Shown in pieces: positions 14,707 to 24,086 of a DNA stretch of 64,000 nt. Source of the stretch: Methylobacterium frigidaeris (GTDB lineage: Bacteria; Pseudomonadota; Alphaproteobacteria; Rhizobiales; Beijerinckiaceae); assembly GCF_022179185.1 (NCBI RefSeq), contig NZ_BPQJ01000003.1, positions 90,459-154,458 on the forward strand, in the 5' to 3' direction. A program made the position numbers and the translations under genes. Below the pieces are notes generated by a model. It was not told the DNA's origin. It did no database searches and saw only the letters and a list, made by a program, of their open reading frames with translations. Every line of letters starts with the position of its first letter. Within the stretch, counting starts at the first letter, position 1.

Positions 14707-17106
14707 ATGAGGGTCGGCCACAAGATCTTCCTGGTCGGCGGTCTGCCGATCGCCATCGCGGCGCTGATCGCGCTCGCGGGCTGGCTCCTGCTCGCCCAGG
14801 CCGGGAAGGCGCGCGACGGCGCCGTGCTGGCGGGCGCGATCTACCGCACCCTGACTCTGTCGACGACGGTGCGCGACGAGTTCGTGGCGGCGCGCCCGGC
14901 CGAGCGCACCGACCACGCCGAGCGCTTCGCCCGCCTGACGGCGGAGTCGGCCGGCTCCCTCGACGACCTGCGCCGCTTCGCCCGCACCCCGGACCAGGCG
15001 GCCCGGATCGAGGCGGCCCGCGACGCACTCAAGGACTCGATCGAGCAGATGCAGGCCCTGGTGCGGATCACCCGGGAGAATGACGGGCTGATCGCCGAGA
15101 TGGCGTCCCGGGCCGACGCCCTGGTGAGCCTCGCCGATCAGGCCCGGGACCGGCAGCGGGCCGCCAATACCGACCTCGTCGTCTCCCTCACCGACAAGGC
15201 CGCCACCCTGCGGCAGGTCCGGGACGTGGTCGGCGCGGTCAACGAGCTGCGCGCCCTGGTGTCGCAGGCCGAGATCGAAGCCGCGCGCGGGGCCGGCCCG
15301 GTGCGGTCTGGCGGAGCCGGCGGCGCGCCTCCGTCGATGGTTCAGGTGCGCAACGCGGCCCGCGACCTCGCGGCGGCGCTGAAGGGCGACCGGCGCGAGG
15401 GCGAGGCCGAGGAGCTGCTGATCCTGGCCGCCGCCTACGAGGCCTGGCGTGGGGCCGAGGAGCCGCGCCCCCTCGCCGCGGGCGGCGCGGTCCCGGACCA
15501 TGCGCCGCTCCCCTCCCCGGTCAACGTCCTCGACGAGTGGTGCGAGCGGATCCTCAAGATCGACGGATCGGCCCAGCGCGCCCTGCACGACGAGGTCACG
15601 CAGCTCCTCTCCTACGCGGTGCAGGCCAACGAGACCGAGCAGGCGACCCAGAATATCGCGCTGGAGACCCTCAAGCTGGGCCAGCGCACCGCCGAGGCCC
15701 TGCGCCGGCGCGACGTGCCGGCGGCGGCCGCGATGCTGGAGGACGGGCGGCGTCTGTCCGAGACCGCCGCCGCCCTCCCGATCTCGCCGCTGATCCAGGG
15801 CGAGATGATCGAGGCGATCGACGGCTGGCGCGAGCGCCTCGGCACCACGGTCGAGGGCCTGCGCCGGCAGAACGAGGGCATCGCCGCGATGGATGGCCTC
15901 GCCGCGGTGATCGGCGAGACCGCCCGCAGCCTCAACGAGGTCTTCATCGACGACGCCGACCGCCTCGGCACCTTCCTGCTCCGGCTGCTGCTGGTCGGCG
16001 CCGGCGCTGGCCTGGTGGTCGGCTCGACGGTCGGCCTCGCGGCGGCGCATTCGATCACCGGGCCCCTGCGCCAGCTCCAGCGCAGCATGCTGGCCCTCGC
16101 CGCCGATCCGGGCCGGCGCGATGTCGGGGCCGCATTCGGGCGGCGGCGCGACGAGCTCGGCGACATGGCCCGCGCCACCGCGATGTTCGTCGAGGAGATC
16201 GGCCGGCGCGAGCGGGCCTTGCGCCGGGCCAAGGAGGAGGCCGACCGGACCCTGGCCGAGCTGCGCCAGACCCAGTCCGACCTGATCCAGGCCGAGAAGC
16301 TCGCGTCGCTCGGCCAGCTCGTCGCCGGGGTGGCGCACGAGATCAACACGCCGCTCGGCATCGCGCTCACCACCGCGACGCTGGTGCGCGACGAGGCGCG
16401 GGATTTCGGCGAGGTCGCGAAGACCGGTCAGCTCTCGCGCTCTCGCCTCTCCCACTTCGTCGAGCGGATGCACGAGGGCTCGCACCTGCTCACCGCCAAC
16501 CTCGCCCGGGCGGCGGATCTCGTCCACAGCTTCAAGCAGGTCGCGGTCGACCGGGTGAGCGACGAACACCGTCGCTTCGCCTTGCGCGAATGGCTGGGCG
16601 AATTGCTGCGCAGCCTAGGGCCGCTCCTGCGCCGGGGCGGGCACCGCCTCGAGCTGGAGGCGCGAGACGGGTTCGAGGGCGAGGAGTTCGAGGTCGATAC
16701 CCATCCGGGGGCGCTCGCCCAGGTCATCACCAACCTGGTCAAGAACGCGGTGGTGCACGCCTTCGCGGAGGGCGTGCCGGGGCGCATCGTGGTCGCGGTC
16801 TCCCGGGTCGGGGTCCCTCCTGAGAGCAGCTGGGTGCGCCTCGAGGTACGCGACGACGGACGCGGCATCGCGGCGACGGACCGGGAGCGCATCTTCGACC
16901 CGTTCTTCACCACCGCCCGCCACCGCGGTAGCTCGGGGCTGGGCATGCACATCGTCTACAACCTCGTCACCGGGCAGCTGCAGGGCCGCATTTCGGTGGA
17001 GAGCCGAGAGGGGAGCGGGACGGTGGTACGGGTCGAGTTCCCGGCCCGCCTCGCGCGGGCAGCATCCGCGCGGGCGGCCGTGGAGAGCCGCGTGGCGGCG
17101 CAATGA
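14707..17106 (+). CDS. Membrane sensor histidine kinase (orphan)
   Basis: A 799-residue sensor, started at ATG 14707 just before the first membrane segment (VGHKIFLVGGLPIAIAAL). A large periplasmic, mostly helical region (about 30-420) precedes a second membrane segment (about 422-450), HAMP linker and coiled coil. The phospho-acceptor is His544 in SLGQLVAGVAHEINTPLG. The ATPase domain shows N680 in NLVKNAVVH, DDGRGIA, a DPFFTT F-box and GSSGLGMHIVYNL. The large helical sensor domain suggests ligand sensing through a partner. No response regulator is adjacent. Its stop overlaps an ATG (ATGA) leading into the solute-binding protein gene downstream, suggesting coupled translation and a shared signal. 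Confidence 0.88.
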   Translation: MRVGHKIFLVGGLPIAIAALIALAGWLLLAQAGKARDGAVLAGAIYRTLTLSTTVRDEFVAARPAERTDHAERFARLTAESAGSLDDLRRFARTPDQAARIEAARDALKDSIEQMQALVRITRENDGLIAEMASRADALVSLADQARDRQRAANTDLVVSLTDKAATLRQVRDVVGAVNELRALVSQAEIEAARGAGPVRSGGAGGAPPSMVQVRNAARDLAAALKGDRREGEAEELLILAAAYEAWRGAEEPRPLAAGGAVPDHAPLPSPVNVLDEWCERILKIDGSAQRALHDEVTQLLSYAVQANETEQATQNIALETLKLGQRTAEALRRRDVPAAAAMLEDGRRLSETAAALPISPLIQGEMIEAIDGWRERLGTTVEGLRRQNEGIAAMDGLAAVIGETARSLNEVFIDDADRLGTFLLRLLLVGAGAGLVVGSTVGLAAAHSITGPLRQLQRSMLALAADPGRRDVGAAFGRRRDELGDMARATAMFVEEIGRRERALRRAKEEADRTLAELRQTQSDLIQAEKLASLGQLVAGVAHEINTPLGIALTTATLVRDEARDFGEVAKTGQLSRSRLSHFVERMHEGSHLLTANLARAADLVHSFKQVAVDRVSDEHRRFALREWLGELLRSLGPLLRRGGHRLELEARDGFEGEEFEVDTHPGALAQVITNLVKNAVVHAFAEGVPGRIVVAVSRVGVPPESSWVRLEVRDDGRGIAATDRERIFDPFFTTARHRGSSGLGMHIVYNLVTGQLQGRISVESREGSGTVVRVEFPARLARAASARAAVESRVAAQ

Positions 17107-17180
17107 GGAGCTGTGCCGCTTGGGGGGATGACCCCGTTCGGCGTGGACCGACACCAAGCACGATCATGCTGCGAGGAGCG

Positions 17181-18923
17181 ATGCCCGGTCAGAATCGACG
17201 ACTCGGAACACGGGGCCGGGCCGCGGGCCGGCGGTTCCCGGGGCTTCTTCGCGCCGCATCGGCTCTTTGTGCCGCCGTCCTGGCCCCCCTCTGGCTCGCC
17301 ACGCTGCCGGCCGCCGCCAGGACGTTGGTCTTCTGCTCCGAGGGCAATCCCGAGTCGCTCAATCCGCAGCTCGTCACCACCACGACGGGGATGGACGCGG
17401 CCTGGCCGGTCTTCGATACCCTCGTGGCGTTCGAGCCGGGCACCACCACGATCCGCCCGAGCCTCGCCGAATCCTGGACGATCTCGCCGGACGGGCGCGA
17501 TTACACCTTCAGCTTGCGCCAGGGCGTCACCTTCCACCGCAACGCCAGGTTCAAACCGACGCGGCCGCTCGCGGCCGAGGACGTGGTGTTCTCGATCACC
17601 CGGCAGTGGCGGTCGGACCACCCGTACCATCGGGTTTCCGGGGGCCAGTACGCGTATTTCCGAGATCTCGGCCTTCCCGAGCTGATCGAGGCGGTCGAGG
17701 CGCTCGATCCCCGCACGGTGCGCATCCGCCTGCGCGAGGCCGACGCCACCTTCCTGCCGAACATCGCCATGGCCCTCGGGGCGATCCAGTCGGCGGAATA
17801 CGCCGCGACGCTTCTGGCCGCCGGCGAGCAGGAGCGCTTCGACCGCGAGCCGGTCGGCACCGGTCCGTTCAGCTTCGTGGCGTTCCAGCCCGACGTCGCG
17901 CTGCGCTACCGCGTCTTTTCGGAGCACTGGGGCGGGCGCCAGCCGATCGACAGCTTGGTCTTCTCGATCACCCCCAACGCGGCGGTGCGGCTGGCCAAGG
18001 TCCGGGCCGGCGAGTGCCACCTGATGCCCTTCCCCAACCCGTCCGACCTCGATGCGATCCGGGCCGATCCGGCGCTGACCCTGATGCGGGAGGAGGAGCT
18101 GAACATCGGCTACCTCGCCCTCAACGTGACCAAGCCGCCCTTCGACGACCTGCGGGTGCGCCGCGCCGTCGCGATGGCGATCGACAAGGCGGCGATCGTG
18201 GCGGGGATCTACGGCCCGGGCGGCACGGCGGCCCGCTCGCCCCTGCCGCCGAACCTCTGGGGGCACGACCCGACGCTCAAGGACCCGCCCCTCGACCGGC
18301 CGGCGGCGCAGAAGCTGCTGGCCGAGGCGGGCTTCCCCTCCGGCTTCGAGGCCGAGCTGTGGTACCCGCCGGTGAGCCGGGCCTACAATCCCAACGGCCG
18401 GCGCGTCGCCGACATGATCCAGTCCGACCTCGCCCGCATCGGCGTGCGGCTGCGGCTGCTCACCGACGAGTGGAGCGCCTACCGGGCCAAGATGCTGGCG
18501 GGCGTGCCGGCGATGGCCCTGTTCGGCTGGACCGCCGACAACGGCGACCCGGACAACTTCCTCGGCGTGCTGCTCGGCTGCATCCCGGCCCGGCCCGGCG
18601 GCAGCAACGTCGCCCGCTGGTGCGATCCCGCCTTCGACGCCCTGGTGACCCGGGCCCGCCGCCTGCCCGATCAGGATGCCCGGGCCGCGCTCTACCGGCA
18701 GGCTCAAGGCATCTTCGCGCGCGAGGTGCCGTGGGTGCCGATCGCCCATTCGGCGGTGTTCGTCGCCGCCCGGCGCGAGGTGACGGGTTACCGCATGGAC
18801 CCTCTCGGCCGGCACCTGTTCCGGGGCGTCGGCCTGAGCGGCCCGGAATCCCGCGGAATCGAATCCCGCGGGGGCTTGGAGCCGCGCCCGCGGCCTCAGG
18901 GAGCGGCCGGTCCCGTGCCGTAG
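17181..18923 (+). CDS. Peptide/nickel-type ABC solute-binding protein (SBP family 5), orphan
   Basis: A 580-residue periplasmic binding protein like DppA. I prefer ATG 17181 (GCGAGGAGC just before it); an earlier ATG at 17103 overlaps the kinase stop and would add 26 residues before the signal peptide. The signal segment is LLRAASALCAAVLAPLWLATLPAAA, cleaved before RTLVFCSEGNPESLNPQ, the family start. Further hallmarks are SWTISPDGRDYTFSLRQGV, the EPVGTGPFSF block, and VRRAVAMAIDKAAI. No permease or ATPase gene is near. Given the overlap with the sensor kinase, it may present a peptide or metal-chelate ligand to it. Its last 28 bp overlap convergent selO. Confidence 0.9.
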   Translation: MPGQNRRLGTRGRAAGRRFPGLLRAASALCAAVLAPLWLATLPAAARTLVFCSEGNPESLNPQLVTTTTGMDAAWPVFDTLVAFEPGTTTIRPSLAESWTISPDGRDYTFSLRQGVTFHRNARFKPTRPLAAEDVVFSITRQWRSDHPYHRVSGGQYAYFRDLGLPELIEAVEALDPRTVRIRLREADATFLPNIAMALGAIQSAEYAATLLAAGEQERFDREPVGTGPFSFVAFQPDVALRYRVFSEHWGGRQPIDSLVFSITPNAAVRLAKVRAGECHLMPFPNPSDLDAIRADPALTLMREEELNIGYLALNVTKPPFDDLRVRRAVAMAIDKAAIVAGIYGPGGTAARSPLPPNLWGHDPTLKDPPLDRPAAQKLLAEAGFPSGFEAELWYPPVSRAYNPNGRRVADMIQSDLARIGVRLRLLTDEWSAYRAKMLAGVPAMALFGWTADNGDPDNFLGVLLGCIPARPGGSNVARWCDPAFDALVTRARRLPDQDARAALYRQAQGIFAREVPWVPIAHSAVFVAARREVTGYRMDPLGRHLFRGVGLSGPESRGIESRGGLEPRPRPQGAAGPVP

Positions 18924-20329
18924 GCCTGCGCCATCTCGCCGATTGCCGCGAGCTTGGCGTGGTAGGCCGACCAGTCGTCCGCCGCCGCGATCGGCGCCCA
19001 CAGGGCCTCGACCTCGTCGATCAGCATCGTGCAGGGCTTGAGTCCGGCGAAGTACGGGTGGTCGAGTCGGGCCGCCGGATCGGGCGAGAGCGCTTCGAGC
19101 GCCCGACGCACGCGTGCGAAGCCGTCCCCTGCATAATGCGCGGCGGCCGGGCTGCGGGCGGCCCGCGCCTCGCTCGCCAATCCGCCGTACCAGTCGAAGA
19201 AAGCCTGCTCGAACGGCGCCCGGCTGGTCTGCAGGAAGGCCCAGAACGCGCCCACGAGCGCGTGCATCGCCGCCTCGTCGGCCGGCACCGCGAGGCCGAG
19301 GCGGCGCAGGATCGCGTGCGCGAAGGCCTCCTGCAGGGCTGGGCCGTAGGCATCCATGGCCGCACCGAGCCGCGCCTCGTCGGAGAGCGGCAGCAGGCAT
19401 TCGGCGAGGCGCGCGAGGTTCCATCCCAAGGCCTCCGGCTGGCGTCCGAAGGCGTAGAGGCCATACTCGTCGAAATAGGCGGCGGTGAAGGCCGGGTCGT
19501 TGACGGGAGCGAAGCGCCAGGGGCCGTAATCGAAGCTCTCGCCGGTCACGTTGATGTTGTCGGTGTTGAGCACGCCGTGGACGAAACCCGCTGCCATCCA
19601 CTGCGCGCCCATGCGGGCGACGCGGCGGCAGACATCGGTGAGGAACGCCGCGGCCCGGTCGGCCGGATCGTCGCGCCACGCCTCGGGCCGGTAGGTGCGG
19701 ACCGTGTGGTCGAGGAGCCGCAGCAGGTTGTCGGCGTCGCCGTGGGCGCGGAAGCGCTGGAAGGTGCCGATGCGGATATGCGAGTGGCTGAGCCGCACCA
19801 GCACCGAGGAGCGGGTCGGCGACGGCTCGTCGCCGCGGGCCAGCGCCTCCCCAGTCTCGATCAGGCTGAACGACTTCGAGGTCTCGACGCCGAGCGCCTC
19901 GAGCATCGTGGTGGCCAGTACCTCGCGTACCCCGCCCTTGAGCGTCAGGCGACCGTCCGCGGTGCGCGACCACGGCGTCTGGCCGCTGCCCTTCGTTCCG
20001 AGATCGAGCAGGCGCCCGTCGATCAAGTCGTGCAGCTGCGCGAACAGGAACCCCCGGCCATCGCCGAGCTCCGGGTTGTAGCTGCGGAACTGGTGGCCGT
20101 GGTAGCGCAGGGCCAGCGGCTCGGGAAAGCTGCCGGGCAGCGGCGCGAAGCGGCCGAAATGCGCGATCCACTCCGCGTCCGTGAGGTCGCCGAGGCCGAC
20201 CCGCTCGGCCCAGGGCTGGTTGCGGTGGCGCAGGATATGGGCCGGGAAGCGGGCAGGCGCGACGACGTCGTAGAAGTCGGGACCGAGATCGGCGTGACGG
20301 CGCGACGGTCGAAGGGTATGGGCCGGCAT
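18896..20329 (-). CDS. selO: Protein adenylyltransferase SelO (YdiU/UPF0061)
   Basis: A 477-residue pseudokinase-fold enzyme that transfers AMP from ATP to Ser, Thr or Tyr of proteins, linked to redox stress responses. ATG 20329 starts MPAHTLRPSRRHADLG at the usual family length. Conserved segments are RYHGHQFRSYNPELGDGRG, LGTKGSGQTPWSRTADGR, GVREVLATTMLEALGV, LVRLSHSHIRIGTFQRF and HGVLNTDNINVTGESFDYGP; the Asn and Asp of the last coordinate metal. The C-terminal Cys in KPCTML is conserved near the end in many members. It converges on the solute-binding protein gene and is not obviously linked to it. Confidence 0.95.
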   Translation of the reverse strand: MPAHTLRPSRRHADLGPDFYDVVAPARFPAHILRHRNQPWAERVGLGDLTDAEWIAHFGRFAPLPGSFPEPLALRYHGHQFRSYNPELGDGRGFLFAQLHDLIDGRLLDLGTKGSGQTPWSRTADGRLTLKGGVREVLATTMLEALGVETSKSFSLIETGEALARGDEPSPTRSSVLVRLSHSHIRIGTFQRFRAHGDADNLLRLLDHTVRTYRPEAWRDDPADRAAAFLTDVCRRVARMGAQWMAAGFVHGVLNTDNINVTGESFDYGPWRFAPVNDPAFTAAYFDEYGLYAFGRQPEALGWNLARLAECLLPLSDEARLGAAMDAYGPALQEAFAHAILRRLGLAVPADEAAMHALVGAFWAFLQTSRAPFEQAFFDWYGGLASEARAARSPAAAHYAGDGFARVRRALEALSPDPAARLDHPYFAGLKPCTMLIDEVEALWAPIAAADDWSAYHAKLAAIGEMAQAYGTGPAAP

Positions 20330-20746
20330 CGGGACCTCGGTGGATGGAACAACGGGGTGGGCGGGCAACGCGTCGCAGCCCTGACAGGGTCCCGCGCGGT
20401 TCCGTCCCGTGGCATCGACCCTATCCGCAGGGCCGTCGCCCACGAGGCGCGAGCCGGTGCTCGCGCGCGCGAATCCGTGCTCATACGCCACACTGGTGCA
20501 TGATGGACACGGGGAAAAGATGCCGAATCGGGCTGTCAATCCGCGCCGTGACGTGAGAAAGTAGCCCCGTCATCGCCACGCGTGGCAGATCCGCCTTGCG
20601 GTACGGTCTGAGTTGCGTCAGGAGTGTGGCGGTCATCTTGGTCACCGCAACCGGGAATGGAACGATCCCGAGGCGTCCGCTGTCAGGCACAGAGCGCTCC
20701 GGGGTACAAGGGTGGTCGGCGGTTTTTACGTTTTGGCGAGCTTCTA
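20330..20746. other. 417-bp divergent promoter region of selO and cold-shock gene
   Basis: No supported gene. It must contain the selO promoter and a probably long 5' leader for the cold-shock gene, as is usual for cold-shock mRNAs. The sequence just before the cold-shock ATG (GGCGAGCTTCTA) is a weak ribosome site. Confidence 0.4.
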
Positions 20747-21517
20747 ATGGGACGTGGTCGTGATTTCAGGGAGCCGCGCCGTCGCGGCTTCGACGAGGGT
20801 GGTGGCGAGCCGCGGTGGCCTGACCAGGCGCCGCAGGGCAGCAGCTACGGCGGTGGCTATGGTGGCGGTGGCGGCGGCTACGGCGGCGGCGGTGGTGGTT
20901 ACGGCGGCGGCGGCTTCGGCGGCGGCGGCGGTGGCTTCGACCGCGGCGGATCGCGCGGAGCTGCTCCCTCTGGGCCGGAGCGTGATGCGACGGTCAAGTG
21001 GTTCAACAAGGAGAAGGGCTTCGGCTTCGTCGAACTCGGCGACGGTTCGGGCGATGCCTTCCTCCACATCCGCGCCGTCGAGGCGGCTGGCCACGCCGAT
21101 CTGATGCCGGGCACCCGCCTGACCGTTCAGACCGCGCAGGGCCAGAAGGGCCCGCAGGTGACCAACATCACCAGCGTGGATACCAGCACCGCCGAGGCTC
21201 CGGTCCGTCGCGATCCCCGTCCGCCGCGCAGCGGCGGTTTCGGTGGCGGCGGCTTCGGCGACCGTCCCGAGCGCGGTGGCGGCGGTGGCCGCTTCGCCTC
21301 CGGTCCGTCGACCGAGATGAGCGGCACCGTGAAGTGGTACGATCCCGCGAAGGGCTTCGGCTTCGTCTCGGTGAATGACGGCGGCAAGGATGTCTTCATC
21401 CACCGCTCGGCGCTCGCCCGTGCCGGCCTCGAGTCTCTCGCCGAGGGTCAGCCCGTGACCATGGGCGTGGTCGAGGGCATGAAGGGCCGCGAGGCGCAGA
21501 GCATCAGCGTGGACTGA
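20747..21517 (+). CDS. Two-domain cold-shock protein with glycine-rich linkers
   Basis: A 256-residue RNA-binding protein. After a charged start (MGRGRDFREPRRRG) comes a long Gly/Tyr-rich run (about 33-70, repeats of GGYGGGG). Cold-shock domain 1 (about 80-147) has the RNP1-like KGFGFVEL and RNP2-like DAFLHI. A second Gly/Arg-rich linker (about 155-187) leads to domain 2 (about 190-256) with KGFGFVSV and DVFIHR. Double-CSD proteins are typical of alphaproteobacteria, but the RGG/GGY-type extension, reminiscent of phase-separating RNA-binding proteins, is unusually long. Likely an RNA chaperone. The ATG at 20747 is chosen because upstream frame extensions are not protein-like. Confidence 0.92.
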   Translation: MGRGRDFREPRRRGFDEGGGEPRWPDQAPQGSSYGGGYGGGGGGYGGGGGGYGGGGFGGGGGGFDRGGSRGAAPSGPERDATVKWFNKEKGFGFVELGDGSGDAFLHIRAVEAAGHADLMPGTRLTVQTAQGQKGPQVTNITSVDTSTAEAPVRRDPRPPRSGGFGGGGFGDRPERGGGGGRFASGPSTEMSGTVKWYDPAKGFGFVSVNDGGKDVFIHRSALARAGLESLAEGQPVTMGVVEGMKGREAQSISVD

Positions 21518-21523
21518 TCGTCG

Positions 21524-21847
21524 GTGCGCTCTCGCACGGATAATCGATCGAGACGGGTGGAGCGGTGGCCCTTGGCCATCGCTCCTTTCCGTCTGCGCAC
21601 CGCCCTTTTGGGCATTACCCTGGCGGGCACCCTCTTCGGCCCGGCTGCGGCCGAGGACTTCACCGGCTTCTATGCCGGGATCAATGCCGGCTACGGCTGG
21701 AGCAAGGAGCGGCATGAGGGCGTGACTACCGGCACGCCCCTCCCCACCTGGGACCGGCGGCGAGCGACAGACGGCCTACCGCCGAGCGCCGCCCGGGCCG
21801 CCGACCGCAATCCGGCTCTGTCCGGGGCGAGGAGCGGCGCGCGCTAA
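21524..21847 (+). pseudogene. Truncated outer-membrane beta-barrel protein
   Basis: A signal-peptide-like stretch (LRTALLGITLAGTLFGPAAA) is followed by EDFTGFYAGINAGYGWSKER, the first strand typical of the OmpA-like barrels (Omp25/Omp31 type) of this order. After about 20 more residues the text turns Arg/Pro-rich and ends, far short of the roughly 200-250 residues of a barrel. No continuation is evident in other frames nearby. It probably starts at GTG 21524 or a downstream TTG. I read it as a broken gene, or possibly a short secreted peptide. It lies 6 bp after the cold-shock gene. Confidence 0.5.
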
Positions 21848-22414
21848 GCGCGCAGCACAGGGAGCCCGCGAGGCGCCAGCTCGTCCGGCGCTGTGGCCTG
21901 ACATTCGTGCGGGTGCCGCCCGGCGATCGTCATGGCGGTCGCGCGGATCGACGTCCTGCTTCAGAGGACCGCTATCCCCGCGAGAAGCGCGAGCCACAGG
22001 ACGATTCGGTGGAGATCGCCGCCGCCGAGATCGTCATCGCTGTTCGTTTCAGGGCCGCCATCCTCGGTCCTCACCCGGCAGATGCCGGGAGGTACGGTGA
22101 GGATATCGATCGATCGGCGGCGCAGTCGCGGATCTCGAGTCGCCCGGAGGGAGGGCGAGGTTGACGGCGGCGCCGGTGACGTCCGTCCGGGCGTCCGGGC
22201 TCGCAGCGTGACCCCGCAGGCCTGATGGTCATCGACGCGGATGCGACAGTGTCTGCCCATCGCGTCGGCCCTCGTTCGCAACCGGCGGGATCGGCGGCTG
22301 CGATCAAAAAATGCTGTAGGGCGATGCCGTCGCGAGACAAGCGGAGGCGTGCGGAACCGCCGCGCTTGTGGCATGGTGCCGGCCGAACCCAATCGGGCTC
22401 GGGACCGCTTCACC
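21848..22414. other. 567-bp stretch without a convincing gene
   Basis: Frames are open on both strands but none has a supported start. One minus-strand frame ends in a hydrophobic stretch (RIVLWLALLAGIAVL, near 21961-22005) that could be the tail of a small membrane peptide, but no ribosome site or start fits. It may include the rest of the decayed barrel gene. Confidence 0.4.
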
Positions 22415-22615
22415 ATGACTACCGTTCACGACGTTACCCCGGACCAGCTGCGCGGGCTGGAAGCCGCCGGCGAGGCCGCGCTCAATGCCGCGCTCGGCCG
22501 CCTCTCGGCCCGCGAGCGCGAGGCCTACTGGGCCTCGGTGCGCCGCGCCTACAACGCGCCCTACAACGACGCGGTGAAGAAGCCGCGGGCGGGGAGCGCG
22601 GCCGCGCGGCTTTGA
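22415..22615 (+). CDS. Small hypothetical protein
   Basis: A 66-residue, soluble, helical product (MTTVHDVTPDQLRGLEAAGE...) with a balanced, protein-like composition unlike the surrounding spurious frames. Alternating Ala, Leu, Glu and Arg suggest a helical hairpin; the tail is Lys/Arg/Ala-rich. There is no signal peptide and no recognised domain. The ribosome site is weak. Confidence 0.55.
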   Translation: MTTVHDVTPDQLRGLEAAGEAALNAALGRLSAREREAYWASVRRAYNAPYNDAVKKPRAGSAAARL

Positions 22616-22766
22616 GGACCGGCTCTGCACATCGCAGGCGGTCGCGCCCCTGACCGCCTGAGGCGACCGGGCGGATGCTGCGACGGCAGACGGATCGTCG
22701 CTGCCGGTCGCATTTCTCTCAGTTCTCGTCGCGGTTTGCCTCGGTCCTTCAAGACAGGTTCGCTTC

Positions 22767-23030
22767 ATGAAGAAAACCGCGATCGCTGCCCTGCTGTGTC
22801 TGGCCGGCGCAACTCCCGGCCTGGCGCAGTCATGCGACGAGTTCTGGTATCAGAGAAACATGATCTACAAGGAGGCGGGCTACTGCTTCAGGACCGCCAA
22901 GGCGATCCGGAGCTTCGGCAATGCCGGCTGCCGGTACGACGATCAGGCCGACGTGCCTCTGTCCGCGCGGCTGCGCGCCGAGATCGCCGAGATCGCGTCC
23001 ATGGAGCGGGCCATGAGGTGTGCGCCTTAA
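22767..23030 (+). CDS. Small exported YARHG-domain protein
   Basis: An 87-residue product. A signal peptide (MKKTAIAALLCLAGATPGLA) is followed by SCDEFWYQRNMIYKEAGYCF and then KAIRSFGNAGC, which match the YARHG motif found in many extracytoplasmic bacterial proteins. Three Cys in the domain probably form a disulfide. It consists of nothing but this domain, which is the common minimal form in this order. The ligand and role are unknown. Confidence 0.8.
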   Translation: MKKTAIAALLCLAGATPGLAQSCDEFWYQRNMIYKEAGYCFRTAKAIRSFGNAGCRYDDQADVPLSARLRAEIAEIASMERAMRCAP

Positions 23031-23264
23031 TGGATGCGCCTGCCTGGAGATGATCTTCGGGCGGATGATGGGGAGAGCCGATGGAGAAAGCGGTGCGTGC
23101 AGGTTGCGCGCATCAACCCTCCCCTTTCCTCGGCGGTGGAGAGAGCACAGCGGGACGCAGTCCGCCGAGCGGCGCGACGCTGCTCTTGGTAGCGCCGGTC
23201 AGTCCGGTTCGGTCGCGTCCGGAGGCGGCGCGGCGTCCCCCTCCCGCGCCCCTCTGCGTGGGGC

Positions 23265-23289
23265 ACCCTCCCCCGCAGAGGGGGAGGGT
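23265..23289. repeat. Perfect 10-bp hairpin, CCCTCCCC/GGGGAGGG type
   Basis: ACCCTCCCCC (23265-23274) pairs with GGGGGAGGGT (23280-23289) around GCAGA. It lies 12 bp past the ppa stop on the minus strand and may act as its 3' end, though without a T run. It belongs with the other CTCTCC-type hairpins in this window. Confidence 0.6.
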
Positions 23290-23300
23290 TCAGGCGCGCC

Positions 23301-23834
23301 TCACTTCGCCTTCTTGGCCCGCTCGATGCCCTCGAGGATCAGGCGCTGCGCCTCGGCCTTGTCGCCCCAGCGCACGATCTTCACCCACTTGCCGGGCTCG
23401 AGATCCTTGTAGTGCTCGAAGAAGTGCTGGATCTGGTGGATCGTGATGTCGGGCAGGTCGGTGTAGTTCTCGATCCGGTCGTAGCGCTTGGTCAGGTTGC
23501 GCGACGGGACGGCGATGATCTTCTCGTCCTCGCCGGCATTGTCCTCCATCACCAGCACGCCGACCGGGCGCACGCTCATGACGGCGCCGGGAACGATCGC
23601 CCGGGTGTTGGCGATCAGCACGTCGCACGGGTCGCCGTCGCCCGACAGGGTGTGGGGAATGAAGCCGTAGTTCCCCGGATAGTGCATCGCGGTGTAGAGG
23701 AACCGGTCGACGATCAGCGTCCCGGCTTCCTTGTCCATCTCGTACTTGATCGGCTCGCCGCCGACCGGAACCTCGATCACGACGTTGACGTCTTCGGGCG
23801 GGTTCTTGCCGATGGAGATGGCATCGAGGCGCAT
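23301..23834 (-). CDS. ppa: Inorganic pyrophosphatase, family I
   Basis: A 177-residue soluble Mg-dependent enzyme hydrolysing PPi to phosphate, pulling biosynthetic reactions forward. ATG 23834 ([20 protein letters not shown]) has CAGGGAGTCTGCTC upstream and gives the standard length. The metal-binding signature [10 protein letters not shown] with its three Asp, the [12 protein letters not shown] segment, and the [12 protein letters not shown] tail are conserved. It is monocistronic. Confidence 0.97.
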   Translation of the reverse strand: MRLDAISIGKNPPEDVNVVIEVPVGGEPIKYEMDKEAGTLIVDRFLYTAMHYPGNYGFIPHTLSGDGDPCDVLIANTRAIVPGAVMSVRPVGVLVMEDNAGEDEKIIAVPSRNLTKRYDRIENYTDLPDITIHQIQHFFEHYKDLEPGKWVKIVRWGDKAEAQRLILEGIERAKKAK

Positions 23835-24086
23835 GAGCAGACTCCCTGCAAGGGCGAGAGCGCCCCTGAATGGCGCGGTCCTTAGAGGGCCGCGGGCGCC
23901 CGCACAAGCGCCGGGATGCAACGGCGGCCGTGACAGTCGAGGACAAGTTCCGCCGTGGCCGGGCCGCGGGCGATGACCGTCGCTCCCAAGCCCATTGCTG
24001 CGGATGACCATCGATTGGGCAGACGACTGTGGCGGCGATCAACCAGGAGGCATCGGCCGCGTCCACCGAGGCCGCGCCCTGCCTCG

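Noticed and set aside
17103..17180. Start of the solute-binding protein at the ATG overlapping the kinase stop
   Set aside because: It would place 26 polar residues before the signal peptide; ATG 17181 has a better ribosome site. The overlap may still permit coupled re-initiation.
20848..20942. Short-period repeats, possible tandem repeat or CRISPR-like array
   Set aside because: They encode the in-frame Gly/Tyr-rich segment of the cold-shock protein; there are no unique spacers.
21961..22416. Minus-strand frame with a hydrophobic C-terminus
   Set aside because: Only the last 15 residues look protein-like; no start or ribosome site is placed suitably and the rest is Arg-rich shadow text.
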